A stretch of DNA of 64,000 bases from NCBI RefSeq assembly GCF_000411295.1, contig NZ_KE150421.1, positions 309,309-373,308 of the forward strand, written 5' to 3'. Shown in pieces: positions 20,709 to 30,048 of the stretch. Every line of letters starts with the position of its first letter. Positions within the stretch are counted from its first letter, which is position 1. The translations under genes were made by a program, and so were the position numbers. Origin of the DNA: Paenisporosarcina sp. HGH0030. Lineage in GTDB: Bacteria; Bacillota; Bacilli; Bacillales_A; Planococcaceae. The notes below the pieces were generated by a model that did no database searches, had not been told where the DNA came from, and worked only from the letters and a program-made list of their open reading frames with translations.

Positions 20709-21986
20709 ATGCCATTACTTCAACATGACCGAATTAGTGAAATCATTGATGGCAAACGCGTCATTGTTAAAAAGCCAGAACTCCTTGCTCCTGCAGGAGA
20801 TCTTGAAAAGCTGAAAATCGCTGTTCATTACGGTGCGGACGCTGTGTTTATTGGTGGCCGTGAATTTGGACTTCGTTCAAATGCAGGTAACTTTTCAATA
20901 GATGAAATGCGACAAGCAGTTGAGTTTGCGAACGGCTATGGTGCGAAAATTTATGTCACGACAAACATTTTTGCACATAACGAAAATATGTATGGTTTGG
21001 CAACATACTTAAAAGATATTGAATCAGCAGGTGTGACAGGCATTATCGTTGCAGATCCATTAATTATCGAAACATGTCGTCAAGAAGCGCCTAAGCTCGA
21101 AATTCATTTAAGTACACAACAATCTTTATCAAACTGGAAAGCAGTCCAATACTGGAAAGATGAAGGTTTGCACCGCGTTGTTCTTGCCCGTGAAACGAGC
21201 GGCGACGAAATTCAGGAAATGAAAGAAAAAGTCGACATAGAAATCGAAGCTTTCATTCACGGAGCTATGTGTATCGCTTATAGTGGCCGCTGTACGTTGT
21301 CGAATCATATGACAGCACGTGACTCAAACCGTGGTGGATGTTGCCAGTCTTGTCGATGGGATTACGATTTGTACGAAGTAAACGAAGGCGAACAGCAACC
21401 TTTATTCAGTGAGGGTGACGCGCCATTTGCTATGAGTCCAAAAGACTTGAAACTAGTCGAATCCATCCCACGTATGATTGAACTTGGCATTGATTCACTG
21501 AAAATTGAAGGTCGCATGAAATCGATTCATTACGTAGCTACCGTTGTCAGTGTCTACCGTAAAGTAATCGATGCGTATTGCGCAGATCCCGAGAACTTTG
21601 TGATAAAACGCGAATGGCTTGAAGAACTCGAAAAATGCGCGAACCGTGATACGGCAACTGCTTTCTTTGAAGGTGAACCAACATATGAAGAGCAAATGTA
21701 TGGTGTCCATGGCAGAAAGACAACGACAGATTTTATAGGTCTTGTTCTGGATTATAATGAAGAAACAAAAATGGTCACATTGCAACAACGGAATTACTTT
21801 ACAAAAGGGCAAGAAGTGGAATTCTTCGGCCCAGATACTGAAAATTTCCGGATGACCATTACAGAATTATGGGATGAAAAAGGAATGGAATTGGATGTTG
21901 CACGCCATCCGTTGCAAATCGTTCGTTTCAAATCCGACATCCCTTTAAGACCAAATAACATGATGAGAAAGGAGCTTGTACGATGA
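20709..21986 (+). CDS. trhP2: tRNA hydroxylation protein P2 (U32 peptidase family, YrrO-like)
   Basis: Larger partner (425 residues) in U34 hydroxylation. It has [29 protein letters not shown] at the start, the signature [22 protein letters not shown], and [11 protein letters not shown], whose cysteines with the earlier ones probably bind an Fe-S cluster as in the E. coli homologue. [16 protein letters not shown] and a C-terminal beta-barrel-like domain follow. Operon trmR-trhP1-trhP2-udk; the stop overlaps the udk start. Confidence 0.93.
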   Translation: MPLLQHDRISEIIDGKRVIVKKPELLAPAGDLEKLKIAVHYGADAVFIGGREFGLRSNAGNFSIDEMRQAVEFANGYGAKIYVTTNIFAHNENMYGLATYLKDIESAGVTGIIVADPLIIETCRQEAPKLEIHLSTQQSLSNWKAVQYWKDEGLHRVVLARETSGDEIQEMKEKVDIEIEAFIHGAMCIAYSGRCTLSNHMTARDSNRGGCCQSCRWDYDLYEVNEGEQQPLFSEGDAPFAMSPKDLKLVESIPRMIELGIDSLKIEGRMKSIHYVATVVSVYRKVIDAYCADPENFVIKREWLEELEKCANRDTATAFFEGEPTYEEQMYGVHGRKTTTDFIGLVLDYNEETKMVTLQQRNYFTKGQEVEFFGPDTENFRMTITELWDEKGMELDVARHPLQIVRFKSDIPLRPNNMMRKELVR

Positions 21987-22621
21987 CATTTAAGCGCCCA
22001 CTTGTTATTGGTATTGCTGGTGGCTCTGGTTCAGGGAAAACAAGTGTTACCAAGGCAATTTATGACGTTTACAAAGAAAAATCCGTAGTCGTAATCGAAC
22101 AAGATTATTATTATAAAGATCAAAGCCATCTAAAATTTGAAGAGCGACTTGCTACAAACTATGATCATCCTTTGGCTTTCGATACAGATTTGTTAATTGA
22201 ACATATTCATCAACTTTTGAATCGTAAAGCAATCGAAAAACCTGTGTATGATTATGCAGTTCACACTCGTGCAGACGAAACGATTGTAATTGAGCCACAG
22301 GATGTTATTATATTGGAAGGTATTTTGGTTCTCGAAGATGAGCGCTTACGAGATTTGATGGACATCAAATTGTTTGTCGATACGGACTCGGATTTACGCA
22401 TCATTCGTCGTATAATGCGCGACATCAATGAACGGGGCCGTTCCATCGAATCGGTTGTGGAACAGTATTTATCTGTCGTACGTCCGATGCATAACCAATT
22501 TATCGAACCGACGAAAAGATATGCAGATATCATTATTCCAGAAGGTGGCCAAAACCAGGTTGCCATTGATTTAATGGTTACAAAAATTAAAACAATTCTT
22601 GAATCTGATATCATTGTGTAA
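21983..22621 (+). CDS. udk: Uridine/cytidine kinase
   Basis: Phosphorylates uridine and cytidine in pyrimidine salvage. P-loop [17 protein letters not shown] is at residues about 10-25, followed by [10 protein letters not shown] and the substrate region [26 protein letters not shown] is the LID-type segment. Length 212, normal for the family. Overlaps trhP2 by four bases (ATGA). With cdd at 60473 it forms part of nucleoside salvage in this window. Confidence 0.96.
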   Translation: MTFKRPLVIGIAGGSGSGKTSVTKAIYDVYKEKSVVVIEQDYYYKDQSHLKFEERLATNYDHPLAFDTDLLIEHIHQLLNRKAIEKPVYDYAVHTRADETIVIEPQDVIILEGILVLEDERLRDLMDIKLFVDTDSDLRIIRRIMRDINERGRSIESVVEQYLSVVRPMHNQFIEPTKRYADIIIPEGGQNQVAIDLMVTKIKTILESDIIV

Positions 22622-22730
22622 TATGATATTGAAAGACTGACAAAATTATCTAATTACTTAGCCGCATATTTATAAGATGCGAGTCATAGTATTTTTATTA
22701 GTTAGCAAGTAGTTGAAGGAGTGAAATACA

Positions 22731-23207
22731 TTGTCAACAGAAAAACAATACCCTATGACTGCTGCTGGAAAGCAGAAATTAGCGGACGAACTAGAATTCT
22801 TGAAAACGGTTAAACGTAAAGAGGTTGTTGAACGTATTAAAATTGCACGTAGTTTCGGTGACTTATCCGAGAACTCTGAGTATGATTCTGCTAAAGAAGA
22901 CCAAGCATTCGTTGAAGGACGTATCTCAACTTTAGAATCAATGATTCGCAATGCGGTCATTATTGCAGAAGACGAGCAAAATAACGACATCGTATCCCTT
23001 GGGAAAACGGTTTCCTTTATTGAAGTTCCAGACGGAGAAGAAGAAACATACACTATCGTTGGTTCAGCTGAAGCAGATCCGATGGAAGGTTTGATTTCAA
23101 ATGATTCTCCAATCGCGAAAAGCTTAATTGGCCGTTCGGTTGGAGATCAAGTAAAAGTATTGACTCCTGGCGGCGAAATGGACGTCAAGATTGTATCAAT
23201 CAATTAA
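22731..23207 (+). CDS. greA: Transcription elongation factor GreA
   Basis: Rescues backtracked RNA polymerase by stimulating transcript cleavage. The 158-residue protein has the N-terminal coiled coil with the tip acidic pair in [17 protein letters not shown], and the C-terminal FKBP-like domain ending [23 protein letters not shown]. The TTG start is set by AAGGAGTG. It follows udk with a 109-bp gap that carries no clear terminator. Confidence 0.97.
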   Translation: MSTEKQYPMTAAGKQKLADELEFLKTVKRKEVVERIKIARSFGDLSENSEYDSAKEDQAFVEGRISTLESMIRNAVIIAEDEQNNDIVSLGKTVSFIEVPDGEEETYTIVGSAEADPMEGLISNDSPIAKSLIGRSVGDQVKVLTPGGEMDVKIVSIN

Positions 23208-23217
23208 TAATCAAAAT

Positions 23218-23247
23218 CCACTCCTGCATCTTGGGAGTGGGTTTTTG
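23218..23247 (+). terminator. Terminator of greA
   Basis: CCACTCC pairs with GGGAGTGG, then GTTTTTGTTTTTT. Confidence 0.88.
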
Positions 23248-23287
23248 TTTTTTGGGGGAGTGGAAAAAATTAGGGGATAATTGTTAG

Positions 23288-23357
23288 TTGCTCCGAAACT
23301 GAGGAACTTTATCTAAAAACTATTAAAACTGCTCCCAAATCACCAAAATTGCTCCAA
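23288..23357 (-). repeat. Degenerate periodic repeat cluster (word GGAGCAA on minus strand)
   Basis: GCTCC begins at 23290, 23331 and 23351, spacing 41 (20+21) and 20; the unit expected near 23310 is too degenerate to see. On the minus strand the word is GGAGCAACT/GGAGCAA, one base from the GGGGCAACT word of the cluster at 4094. It lies after the greA terminator and before yrrS. Confidence 0.7.
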
Positions 23358-23477
23358 AACATCTCTACGCCAAAAAATCAGCCGAAACCTTATCCAAATG
23401 AAACATTTCCTTAACACATTCGTCTAATTTGTAATCAACAATTATGTTATCATGCTGTATATAAGGGGGAGTACGCA

Positions 23478-24173
23478 TTGGCAAATACACAGCGTCGATA
23501 TACCTCGAGAAGTAATCGACCAAAAAAACCAAGCACGAACACAATATTAAATGCACTTATAGGGATCGTCATTGTCCTTATTATCATTACTGCCGGATTT
23601 ATTTTCATCGGAAATGACGATGAACCTGAAAAAGCTGACAGCACGAAAGACACCGAGTCTGCAGAAACGGCAGATGGCTCAGAAGCTGAAGAAGAAGTTG
23701 ATCCTGAAGACCAAATCGGTTCTGAACCAATTGCAGAAGAAGAGGCAACAGAAGACAGCGAATCATCTGAAGAAGAAGCTACTGAGGAAGAATCTACAAC
23801 AACTGAAGATTCAACAACTGGTGGCACCGTAACTTCTACACCGTCTGATGATCCACTCGTTTCTGAACGAATCGTTAACACGGGCTGGAAGCCGGTAGGC
23901 ACATCACAAACTGGCGAACATACATCTGTATATACCGAGGGGCATGTGGACTGGGATGAGAAACTAAAAGCAATGGCATATACAACAGGCTTAGCTGCGG
24001 ACAATATGATTGTATGGCGTATTGAAAACGGGGGAAGTCCTCAGAAATCCATTGGGGTTGTATCCTCAAATGATAAAAAAGAAAAATATCGTGTGTATTT
24101 AGAGTGGGTGGACGGTGAAGGCTGGAAACCTGAAAAAATGGAGACTTTGAAAACATTGGACGGCGCCTATTGA
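23478..24173 (+). CDS. yrrS: DUF1510 family membrane protein (YrrS-like)
   Basis: A 231-residue bitopic protein: short basic cytoplasmic start, one membrane helix (about residues 24-45), a long acidic low-complexity stretch rich in Glu, Ser and Thr (about 50-118), then a folded C-terminal domain (WKPVGTSQTGEH, HVDWDEKLKAMAYTTGL, YRVYLEWVDGEGW) outside the membrane. In Bacillus yrrS is cotranscribed with the penicillin-binding protein gene pbpI; no such partner follows here. TTG 23478 is set by AAGGGGGAG. Molecular role unknown. Confidence 0.88.
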   Translation: MANTQRRYTSRSNRPKKPSTNTILNALIGIVIVLIIITAGFIFIGNDDEPEKADSTKDTESAETADGSEAEEEVDPEDQIGSEPIAEEEATEDSESSEEEATEEESTTTEDSTTGGTVTSTPSDDPLVSERIVNTGWKPVGTSQTGEHTSVYTEGHVDWDEKLKAMAYTTGLAADNMIVWRIENGGSPQKSIGVVSSNDKKEKYRVYLEWVDGEGWKPEKMETLKTLDGAY

Positions 24174-24190
24174 CTTTCGGCGCCGCTTTT
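24162..24190 (+). terminator. Terminator of yrrS overlapping its stop
   Basis: GGCGCC and GGCGCC pair across the stop codon, followed by GCTTTTATT. Confidence 0.75.
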
Positions 24191-24291
24191 ATTATTTTAA
24201 GGGAAGTGTTTTTGCTCGAGACTAAATACGAAGCTTGTTCGAAAGTACATGTATCCAATGATTTATCAAACAGAAAAGAGGCGGAAACTAT

Positions 24292-24984
24292 ATGAAATTA
24301 GCAGTAATTGGCGCAATGGAACAAGAAGTTGAAGCGTTACGTTTGGCAATTGAAAATCCACAAACAACGGTTATCGCAAATAGTGAATTTACTGAAGGTA
24401 CATATGCAGGGCATGACATTGTGCTGCTGCGAAGCGGTATCGGTAAAGTAAACGCAGCCATGTCAACGACCATTTTACTTCAACATTTCAAACCGGATGC
24501 TGTAATTAATACAGGTTCAGCTGGTGGCTTTGATGCAGAACTGGAAGTGGGAGCAGTCGTTATTTCGGATGAAGTGCGTCACCACGATGTGGATGTAACG
24601 GCTTTCGGCTATGAAATGGGACAAGTACCACAGCTTCCTGCGGCTTTCACCACAGACGCTAAGCTTCGTAAGCTTGCGGAAGAGGCAGTGGAAGAATTAG
24701 GCCAACATCAATATGCAACGGGCCTAATTGCTACAGGAGATTCATTCATGAACGATCCTGTGCGTGTTGAAAGCGTGCGTAATCATTTCCCTCACATGAA
24801 GGCGGCGGAAATGGAAGCGGCTGCTGTAGCGCAAGTGTGCCACCAATTCGACGTACCATTTGTTGTGATTCGTGCACTGTCTGATATTGCAGGGAAAGAA
24901 TCATCCATCAGTTTTGATGAATTCTTGCCGACAGCTGCAAAACATTCGACACAAATCGTTTTACATGTAATTAGTAAATTATAA
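24292..24984 (+). CDS. mtnN: 5'-methylthioadenosine/S-adenosylhomocysteine nucleosidase
   Basis: Cleaves MTA and SAH to adenine plus a thioribose sugar, clearing SAM by-products and feeding methionine salvage. The 230-residue protein shows [40 protein letters not shown] (substrate Met-Glu) and [11 protein letters not shown] (catalytic Asp). Start ATG 24292 has AGAGGCGGAAA upstream. Convergent with sigK; its terminator lies inside the sigK 3' end. Confidence 0.96.
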   Translation: MKLAVIGAMEQEVEALRLAIENPQTTVIANSEFTEGTYAGHDIVLLRSGIGKVNAAMSTTILLQHFKPDAVINTGSAGGFDAELEVGAVVISDEVRHHDVDVTAFGYEMGQVPQLPAAFTTDAKLRKLAEEAVEELGQHQYATGLIATGDSFMNDPVRVESVRNHFPHMKAAEMEAAAVAQVCHQFDVPFVVIRALSDIAGKESSISFDEFLPTAAKHSTQIVLHVISKL

Positions 24985-24997
24985 GCACGTTTCCGTG

Positions 24998-25747
24998 TTA
25001 AAATAGAGATTGATTGTTGGAGGCTCTTTCGATATCCAGTGAATCGAGAGAGTTTTTTTCATGTTTAAACAATTGATACAACTTTACGAGTGCTCGCTTT
25101 TCGATGCGGGAAACGTAACTTCTTGAAATATTCAATTGCTTGGCGATTTGTTTTTGAGTCATCGGTTCAAATTGATGTAACCCATATCTACGCTCAATAA
25201 TTTCAATTTCGCGTTTCTCCAATTTGTCCAAGTGCCGGTAAAGTCTTGCCATCTGTTCTTTTTGTTCCAGTGTTTGTTGTGCAGTGTCTTCGTCAGTTTG
25301 CAGGAGATCTGTAATTTGGAGTGAATGGCCATCTTTATCCGTGCCAATCGGTTCGTAGAGAGAGACATCTTTTTGGACTTTTTTCTGGGAACGTAAATGC
25401 ATGAGAATTTCATTTTCTATGCAGCGGGCGGCGTATGTCGCGAGGCGGGTCTTTTTATCTGGTGTGTAACTTGCTACGGCTTTCATTAAACCGATTGTAC
25501 CGATCGAAATGTAATCATCGAGTTGTTCATGCTTTGGATGGAATTTTTTTACGATATGTGCAACGAGTCGCATATTCCGTTCAATTAATTCGTGTTTGGC
25601 TTCTTCATCACCGGCTAAGCAACGCTCTACATATATGGCTTCTTCTTCTTGGGATAGGGGCTTTCTAAATGCCTGACCTTTCAGGTAACCTAGGACTGCC
25701 GGAATTTCAATCCATAATTGCAGGACGGCAGACAATAAACCACTCAT
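24998..25747 (-). CDS. sigK: Sporulation sigma factor SigK (pro-form)
   Basis: Late mother-cell sigma factor. The 249-residue protein begins with a hydrophobic pro-sequence (MSGLLSAVLQLWIEIPAVLGYLKG) of the kind removed by SpoIVFB, then region 2 (MRLVAHIVKKF, ISIGTIGLMKAV, LATYAARCIENEILMHLR) and region 4 (RRYGLHQFEPMTQKQIAKQLNISRSYVSRIEKRAL). I chose ATG 25747 because GGAGGTG precedes it and a SigE-like promoter at 25779-25808 starts transcription downstream of the earlier ATG codons. The gene is whole: no skin-type insertion. The last 20 or so residues are encoded by DNA that also forms the mtnN terminator. Confidence 0.93.
   Translation of the reverse strand: MSGLLSAVLQLWIEIPAVLGYLKGQAFRKPLSQEEEAIYVERCLAGDEEAKHELIERNMRLVAHIVKKFHPKHEQLDDYISIGTIGLMKAVASYTPDKKTRLATYAARCIENEILMHLRSQKKVQKDVSLYEPIGTDKDGHSLQITDLLQTDEDTAQQTLEQKEQMARLYRHLDKLEKREIEIIERRYGLHQFEPMTQKQIAKQLNISRSYVSRIEKRALVKLYQLFKHEKNSLDSLDIERASNNQSLF
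25024..25059 (+). terminator. Terminator of mtnN embedded in the sigK coding end
   Basis: CTCTTTCGAT (25024-25033) pairs with ATCGAGAGAG (25043-25052; one G-T pair), followed by seven T. It lies wholly inside the antisense-oriented sigK reading frame. Confidence 0.85.
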
Positions 25748-25778
25748 GCTGATGAGCACCTCCATGTCGTCTTTTGTC

Positions 25779-25808
25779 ACTATATGTTAACGACATAAAA
25801 AGCATGAA
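25779..25808 (-). promoter_or_regulatory. SigE-like promoter of sigK
   Basis: On the minus strand, TTCATGCT (25808-25801) and CATATAGT (25786-25779) are separated by 14 bp, resembling the SigE pattern (TCATATT-N14-CATANANT). It agrees with SigE-driven sigK transcription known in Bacillus and sets the start near 25771. Confidence 0.65.
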
Positions 25809-25836
25809 AAAAACGACCACAATTTGCGGTCGTTAC
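25807..25836 (-). terminator. Terminator of pssA
   Basis: Minus strand: AACGACC pairs with GGTCGTT and is followed by a T run; the pssA stop lies in the first arm. Confidence 0.8.
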
Positions 25837-26372
25837 ACTTTTTTCAAAGTAAAAGTACTAATCATCAATACAGCCAAAATGAGCACGAGGAACATATAAA
25901 AAACTGGTGAAAACAGGGACAATCCAAAATAAGAAAGCGTCAGTATAGTACCGGCAGCAGTAATTGGGAGACCAGTAAAGTAGCCATTCGAATCCATTAT
26001 ATTGAAACGTGCCAAACGAAAAGCTCCGCTGGCAATATAAATGATGGTGATGACCATTCCGGCTGTTCCAAATTCAAATAAATCAACCATGTATATGAGA
26101 ATCGCTGGGGCAACGCCGAATGAGATGATATCGCTCATGGAATCGAGTTGTTTTCCGAGTTCCGATTCTTGACCTAATTTACGAGCAACCATCCCGTCGA
26201 AACGATCAAGTAATGCTGCGATAAATATAAACAGAACACTATAGCTATATGATTCGTTTAATGTGGTCATTATGGAAGCACCACCAAAAGATAAATTCCC
26301 GATGGTGATCATATTTGCTGCATGTGCTTTCATTTTTTTGATTGTGTGATCCACTCGATGCATTAAAAACAA
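25833..26372 (-). CDS. pssA: CDP-diacylglycerol-serine O-phosphatidyltransferase
   Basis: Makes phosphatidylserine from CDP-diacylglycerol and serine at the membrane. The 179-residue protein carries the CDP-alcohol phosphotransferase signature DRFDGMVARKLGQESELGKQ followed by LDSMSD, within about five to six membrane helices. TTG 26372 is set by AAGGAGTG on the minus strand. Divergent from psd, which uses its product, so phosphatidylethanolamine synthesis is encoded here as a pair. Confidence 0.93.
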   Translation of the reverse strand: MFLMHRVDHTIKKMKAHAANMITIGNLSFGGASIMTTLNESYSYSVLFIFIAALLDRFDGMVARKLGQESELGKQLDSMSDIISFGVAPAILIYMVDLFEFGTAGMVITIIYIASGAFRLARFNIMDSNGYFTGLPITAAGTILTLSYFGLSLFSPVFYMFLVLILAVLMISTFTLKKV

Positions 26373-26463
26373 TGGACGACACTCCTTCTTGTGTAAAGTA
26401 TTAGTTCATTATACTTCTTTCAACTAAAAAAAGGTAGAACATATTTAGAAGAGGTGGGATAAC

Positions 26464-27246
26464 GTGAAACAGAAAGTTTACCAAACGCTTATTGAATTGA
26501 CGAATGGCAAATGGTCTTCCGTGGCAATTCAGAAATTCGCCAAATCTTCTTGGAGTCGAAAAGTGATTCCATCTTATATACGTACATACGGAATACAGAT
26601 GCAGGAAGTTTCACAAACTATCGAATCATTTCCGACATTGCATGACTTTTTCATCCGAAAAATTGATGCACAGCACCGTCCCATTGCAGAAGGAGAAATG
26701 GAAGTGGGAAGTCCTGTTGATGCAAAAGTTGAATCCATTGGGCAAATATCATCCACTGGAACATTTTTAGTGAAGGAAAAGTCGTATATCTTAACGGACC
26801 TGCTTGGAAATGTTGACCTTGCCTCACAATATGTTGGCGGGACTTATATGGTATTGTATTTAAGCCCTGCTGATTATCATCGAATTCATAGTCCGGTTAA
26901 TGGACATGTTAAAAAACAAATGACACTTGGGAAAAAATCATACCCTGTGAATCAGGCCGGATTGTCTTATGGAAAAACCCCAATTAGCGGAAACTATCGA
27001 CAAGTTACGCATTTGATTTGTCCAAATCAAAAAAACTGTGCAGTTATCAGTGTGGGTGCCATGTTTGTAAACTCAATTGAAATGACCAATACATCACGGG
27101 ATTGGATAAAAGGCGAGGAAATAGGGTATTTCACGTTTGGTTCCACGGTTGTATTACTATTTGGAAAAGATGCTTTTCAAAAGGATTCGTCATTGACACC
27201 CGGCAGTCGGGTGCGAGTGGGTGAGAAAATCGGGAGTATGTTATAA
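26464..27246 (+). CDS. psd: Phosphatidylserine decarboxylase
   Basis: Pyruvoyl enzyme converting phosphatidylserine to phosphatidylethanolamine. The 260-residue proenzyme has SPVDAKVESIGQI, YHRIHSPVNGHV and, near the C terminus, FGSTVVLLFG: the GST where self-cleavage creates the pyruvoyl group on the alpha chain. GTG 26464 has GAGGTGGG upstream. Divergent from pssA. Confidence 0.95.
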   Translation: MKQKVYQTLIELTNGKWSSVAIQKFAKSSWSRKVIPSYIRTYGIQMQEVSQTIESFPTLHDFFIRKIDAQHRPIAEGEMEVGSPVDAKVESIGQISSTGTFLVKEKSYILTDLLGNVDLASQYVGGTYMVLYLSPADYHRIHSPVNGHVKKQMTLGKKSYPVNQAGLSYGKTPISGNYRQVTHLICPNQKNCAVISVGAMFVNSIEMTNTSRDWIKGEEIGYFTFGSTVVLLFGKDAFQKDSSLTPGSRVRVGEKIGSML

Positions 27247-27283
27247 TCATTAGAGAAAAATAGGTTGAACGGAGTGTGTCACG

Positions 27284-27805
27284 GTGTATAAAAAATTTTT
27301 ACCGAGCGAATTTGTGAAAAGTGTTTTCGACATTTCGCCTCAACGATTGCTTGATAAAGGAATTCGAGGAATCATAACGGATCTGGATAACACGTTAGTT
27401 GAATGGGACCGTCCTGATGCGACACCCAAACTTGTGAGCTGGTTGAAGAGTATGAAAGACGCAGGAATTCAAGTGACAATTGTTTCGAACAATAACGAGA
27501 TGCGAGTGAAATCATTTGCAGATCCACTTGGTATTCCTTTCATTTATAAAGCACGTAAACCGATGGGCAAAGCATTTCGTAAAGCACTTCAACTAATGGA
27601 TGTGAAACGTGAAGAAGTGGTAGTAATCGGCGATCAGCTCCTGACAGATGTTGTCGGAGGAAATCGCATCCAATTACATACGATTTTAGTATTGCCTGTC
27701 GCAAAATCGGACGGATTTTTCACGCGTTTCAATCGATTGGTTGAAAGACGAATTTTCAAGGCATTAAAAAGAAGAGGCTATGTAACTTGGGAGGAAGAAG
27801 TTTGA
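27284..27805 (+). CDS. yqeG: YqeG family HAD-IIIA phosphatase
   Basis: HAD-superfamily protein of 173 residues, subclass IIIA. Motif I is ITDLDNTLVEWD (two Asp present), motif II TIVSNNNE, the motif III lysine in KARKPMGKAF and motif IV VIGDQLLTDVVGGN. Physiological substrate unknown. The GTG start fits GGAGTG upstream. First gene of a tight operon through yqeM; its stop overlaps the yqeH start. Confidence 0.93.
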   Translation: MYKKFLPSEFVKSVFDISPQRLLDKGIRGIITDLDNTLVEWDRPDATPKLVSWLKSMKDAGIQVTIVSNNNEMRVKSFADPLGIPFIYKARKPMGKAFRKALQLMDVKREEVVVIGDQLLTDVVGGNRIQLHTILVLPVAKSDGFFTRFNRLVERRIFKALKRRGYVTWEEEV

Positions 27806-28905
27806 CAACTATACCAACTTGTATCGGATGCGGTACTCAAATACAAACAGTAGATCTAAAGGAACCTGGATATGCACCACAATCATCACTGGAAAAAGAA
27901 GTGATTATTTGCCAGCGTTGTTTCCGTTTGAAAAATTACAATGAATTGCAGCCTGTGTCGTTAACGGATGATGATTTCCTTCGTATTTTGAACAGTCTTG
28001 GCAATGAACAAGGTCTGATCGTGAAAATCGTCGATATTTTCGATTTCAACGGAAGCTGGTTACCAGGTTTGCACCGTTTTGTAGGAAACAATCCAATCTT
28101 ACTGGTTGCGAATAAAGTGGATCTGTTGCCGAAATCAGTGAAAAAACATCGCGTCATACAGTGGTTGCAGCAGGAAGCGAAGAAATTGGGATTGAAGCCT
28201 GTCGATGTCATGTTAGTCAGTGCCCATAAAGGTACTGGAATGGTGGAAGCGATGGAAGCAATCGATCGTCTTCGTGAAGGCAAAAATGCGTATGTAGTTG
28301 GTTGTACGAATGTTGGAAAATCAACTTTCATCAACCGTATCATCAAACAGGTGACGGGTGAAAAAGAAGTGATTACAACTTCACATTTCCCTGGAACAAC
28401 ACTTGATTTAATTGAAATTCCATTGGATGACAATCAATCACTTTATGATACGCCAGGTATTATCAATCATCATCAAATGGCGCATTTCCTTGACTCATCT
28501 GAACTTAAATGGATAACACCTAAAAAAGAAATCAAACCGAAAATTTTCCAGTTAAATTCAGGACAAACCTTATTCCTCGGAGGCCTTGCAAGATTCGATT
28601 TCATTCAAGGAGAACGTTCGTCGTTTACGGTTCATATATCGAATGATATAAATATTCACCGTACGAAACTTGAGAATGCTGATGCTTTGTATGCGGAACA
28701 TTTAGGTGGAATGCTTGCACCGCCTTCTGCCGAATTTAAAGAGAATTTCCCACCACTTGTACGACACGAGTTTTCTGTTAAAGCAGGTAAGACGGATATC
28801 GTGTTCTCCGGATTGGGCTGGATTACTGTTAACCAACCGAACGTGGTCATTGCAGCATATGCTCCTAAAGGAGTAGAAATTCAAGTTCGTCCATCATTGA
28901 TTTAG
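27802..28905 (+). CDS. yqeH: Ribosome biogenesis GTPase YqeH (circularly permuted)
   Basis: GTPase needed for 30S subunit assembly. The 367-residue protein begins with a zinc finger (CIGCG...CQRCF), then GTPase motifs in permuted order: G4 NKVD, G5 SAHKG, G1 GCTNVGKST, G2 near TTSHFPGTT, G3 DTPG. TTG 27802 overlaps the yqeG stop (TTGA) and has GGGAGGAAGAAG upstream; a start at 27787 would lie before the ribosome site. Confidence 0.95.
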   Translation: MTTIPTCIGCGTQIQTVDLKEPGYAPQSSLEKEVIICQRCFRLKNYNELQPVSLTDDDFLRILNSLGNEQGLIVKIVDIFDFNGSWLPGLHRFVGNNPILLVANKVDLLPKSVKKHRVIQWLQQEAKKLGLKPVDVMLVSAHKGTGMVEAMEAIDRLREGKNAYVVGCTNVGKSTFINRIIKQVTGEKEVITTSHFPGTTLDLIEIPLDDNQSLYDTPGIINHHQMAHFLDSSELKWITPKKEIKPKIFQLNSGQTLFLGGLARFDFIQGERSSFTVHISNDINIHRTKLENADALYAEHLGGMLAPPSAEFKENFPPLVRHEFSVKAGKTDIVFSGLGWITVNQPNVVIAAYAPKGVEIQVRPSLI

Positions 28906-28917
28906 GGGGCGACTGAC

Positions 28918-29760
28918 ATGAAAAAATGGTACGCGGTCATTGGGGATCCCATTTCTCATTCGATGTCTCCGAGCATGCACAGCAAGTGGTTTGCCGATTT
29001 ATCCATCGATGCCACTTATATTCCTGTGCATGTAAAGAAAGACAAGCTGGTTAATGCCGTCGAGTCACTTAAATGTTTAGGAGTGAGTGGTTGGAACGTA
29101 ACCATTCCACATAAAGAAGCCATCGTCCCACTGCTGGATCATATTGATACGACAGCGGCCTTAATGGGCGCAGTCAATACGGTAGTGGTGGAAGAGGATG
29201 GTTCACTGACAGGATATAACACGGATGGCATCGGCTTTGTCAATTCGCTTGAAGAAGCGATGGGTGCAAATCTTAAAGATTTGCCTATCTTAATTATTGG
29301 TGCTGGTGGCGCTGCAAGAGGGATAGCCTTCGCACTGAAAGCTCAAGGGTATGTCCATATTTCCTGCGCAAACCGTACAATCGAATCTGCTGAACGATTA
29401 ATTAATGATATAGATGGTGATCGTGCGATGTCACTTTCACAAGCTGAATCACAACTTGCACTGTTTCAAATCATTATCCAGACAACGCCTGCAGGCATGA
29501 AAACATCTACAGTGGACAAGCCAATGTCACTTGAAAATGTAACATCTTCAGCAATTGTTGCGGATATTGTGTATAATCCATTATTGACGCCTTTTTTGGC
29601 GGAAGCAAAAGATCGAGGAGCACGTTGTTTAAATGGCGTTGGGATGTTTGTACATCAAGGAGCATTCTCATTTCAAAAGTGGACAAATCGCAAACCTGAT
29701 ACGAAACAAACGATAGAGCAAGTCGAGCAAACACTAGGAGGTCCACATGTTAACAGGTAA
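28918..29760 (+). CDS. aroE: Shikimate dehydrogenase
   Basis: NADPH-dependent reduction of 3-dehydroshikimate in aromatic amino acid synthesis. The 280-residue protein has the substrate site GDPISHSMSPSMHS, the catalytic lysine in NVTIPHKE, TDGIGF, and the Rossmann loop IIGAGGAARGIAFAL; CANRTIESAERL follows, including the Asn-Arg-Thr typical of NADPH users. Between yqeH and yqeI in the conserved order; overlaps yqeI by 14 bases. Confidence 0.96.
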   Translation: MKKWYAVIGDPISHSMSPSMHSKWFADLSIDATYIPVHVKKDKLVNAVESLKCLGVSGWNVTIPHKEAIVPLLDHIDTTAALMGAVNTVVVEEDGSLTGYNTDGIGFVNSLEEAMGANLKDLPILIIGAGGAARGIAFALKAQGYVHISCANRTIESAERLINDIDGDRAMSLSQAESQLALFQIIIQTTPAGMKTSTVDKPMSLENVTSSAIVADIVYNPLLTPFLAEAKDRGARCLNGVGMFVHQGAFSFQKWTNRKPDTKQTIEQVEQTLGGPHVNR

Positions 29761-30046
29761 ACAAAAACGTTTTTTACGTAGTCAAGCACATCATTTAAGC
29801 CCTATTTTCCAAGTTGGAAAAGGCGGAGTGAATGAACATATGCTGAAACAAATTCAAGAAGCTTTAGAAGTTCGTGAACTGATTAAAATCAGTATTCTGC
29901 AAAATTGTGAAGACGATAAGCAAGAAGTAGCTGAGCAATTAGCAAATGGAACAAAAGCAGAACTTGTTCAGTTAATCGGCTTGACTGTTGTATTATACAA
30001 AGCTTCTAAAAACAACAAAAAAATCGAATTGCCGACAAGAGGCTAA
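29747..30046 (+). CDS. yqeI: YhbY/CRS1-CRM family RNA-binding protein (YqeI)
   Basis: A 99-residue single CRM domain protein, associated with pre-50S particles in relatives. It starts MLTGKQKRFLRSQAHHLSPIFQVGKGGV, with the family loop QVGKGGV and ELIKISILQN, then GLTVVLYKASKNNKKIELP. The start lies within the aroE 3' end, so translation is coupled. Confidence 0.94.
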   Translation: MLTGKQKRFLRSQAHHLSPIFQVGKGGVNEHMLKQIQEALEVRELIKISILQNCEDDKQEVAEQLANGTKAELVQLIGLTVVLYKASKNNKKIELPTRG

Positions 30047-30048
30047 CG

